This document shows, piece by piece, positions 54,846-54,921 of a DNA stretch of 54,921 nucleotides. A program made the position numbers and the translations under genes. The notes under the pieces were generated by a model, which ran no database searches, was not told where the DNA came from, and was given only the letters and a program-made list of their open reading frames with translations. This DNA is from an uncultured bacterium. Lineage in GTDB: Bacteria > Cyanobacteriota > Vampirovibrionia > Gastranaerophilales > Gastranaerophilaceae. The stretch spans positions 1 through 54,921 of the forward strand of contig CADBOJ010000013.1 in the NCBI GenBank assembly GCA_902796305.1, given 5' to 3'. Numbering within the stretch: position 1 is the stretch's first letter; each line of letters begins with the position of its first letter.

Positions 54846-54921
54846 ATGAAAAAACATTCAAAAGAAAAACTAAAAAAAGCATTCAAGCAGGCTTTTTCGA
54901 TAGGAGAGGCGGTTATTGTTA
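54846..54921 (+). CDS. Pilin-like protein, cut by window end
   Basis: The first 25 codons of a gene that continues past the window. The leader 'MKKHSKEKLKKAFKQA|FSIGEAVIV' has the same A|FSxxE site as the two genes before it. GGAGCG lies about 5 bases upstream. It is the third member of a pilin gene run on this strand. Confidence 0.7.
   Translation, partial: MKKHSKEKLKKAFKQAFSIGEAVIV

Overview
The window is AT-rich, densely packed chromosomal DNA from a Gram-negative-type bacterium. It carries an MCE-domain lipid-transport protein and an LmeA-like secreted lipid-binding protein, both of which fit a double envelope. It also has three SLH domains on one secreted protein, many type IV pilin-like proteins whose cleavage site reads A|F(S)xxE, a cyanobacterial-style S41 C-terminal processing protease, and a GatA of bacterial type. 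Together with the base composition this suggests a non-photosynthetic relative of Cyanobacteria (Vampirovibrionia/'Melainabacteria', probably a Gastranaerophilales-like gut lineage). The assignment is inferred from gene content and was not tested by phylogeny.

Layout. 1-9.6 kb: tail of a HEAT-like gene, an SLH surface protein, a DUF3137 protein, small secreted proteins, an LmeA-like protein, a large coiled-coil protein with an EF-hand-like segment, a predicted HExxH metallopeptidase, a zinc-ribbon membrane protein and a DEDDh exonuclease. 9.6-17.7 kb: MCE protein and ilvD (one operon with the exonuclease), a repeat protein, ctpA, a dnaJ with a half-size zinc finger, yraN and gatA. 17.7-26 kb: a two-helix membrane protein, a TPR protein, and two related PMT/ArnT-like glycosyltransferases flanking a phosphoesterase, then ispG. 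26-31 kb: three consecutive NuoN/NuoM/NuoL-like membrane proteins with no other complex I subunit nearby. 31-39 kb: proS, a GatD-like amidotransferase lacking its catalytic cysteine, clpB behind a long hairpin leader, a PIG-L-like protein lacking its zinc ligands, a pilin, and prmC. 39-45 kb: amino acid permease, CgeB-like glycosyltransferase, recO, a zinc-ribbon protein and pilT. 45-51 kb: a radical SAM protein, a duplicated small protein, folE2, a GNAT-like protein, a Cys-rich miniprotein behind a clear promoter, dnaA and a second radical SAM/SPASM protein. 51-54.9 kb: divergent pilin-like genes, one of them fused to a glycine-rich module, with a further one cut by the window end.

How the genes relate. 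Housekeeping functions (translation: gatA, proS, prmC; replication/repair: dnaA, recO, exonuclease; protein quality control: clpB, dnaJ, ctpA; biosynthesis: ilvD, ispG, folE2) are interspersed with envelope and pilus functions (pilT, five pilin-like genes, SLH protein, MCE, LmeA-like, glycosyltransferases). No tRNA, rRNA, CRISPR array, transposase or prophage was recognised. The most unusual items are the orphan NuoLMN-like trio with altered proton-channel residues, two enzyme-fold proteins that have lost catalytic residues (GatD-like and PIG-L-like), the pilin/glycine-rich fusion operon, and an intergenic element whose inverted repeats interleave in H-type pseudoknot order.
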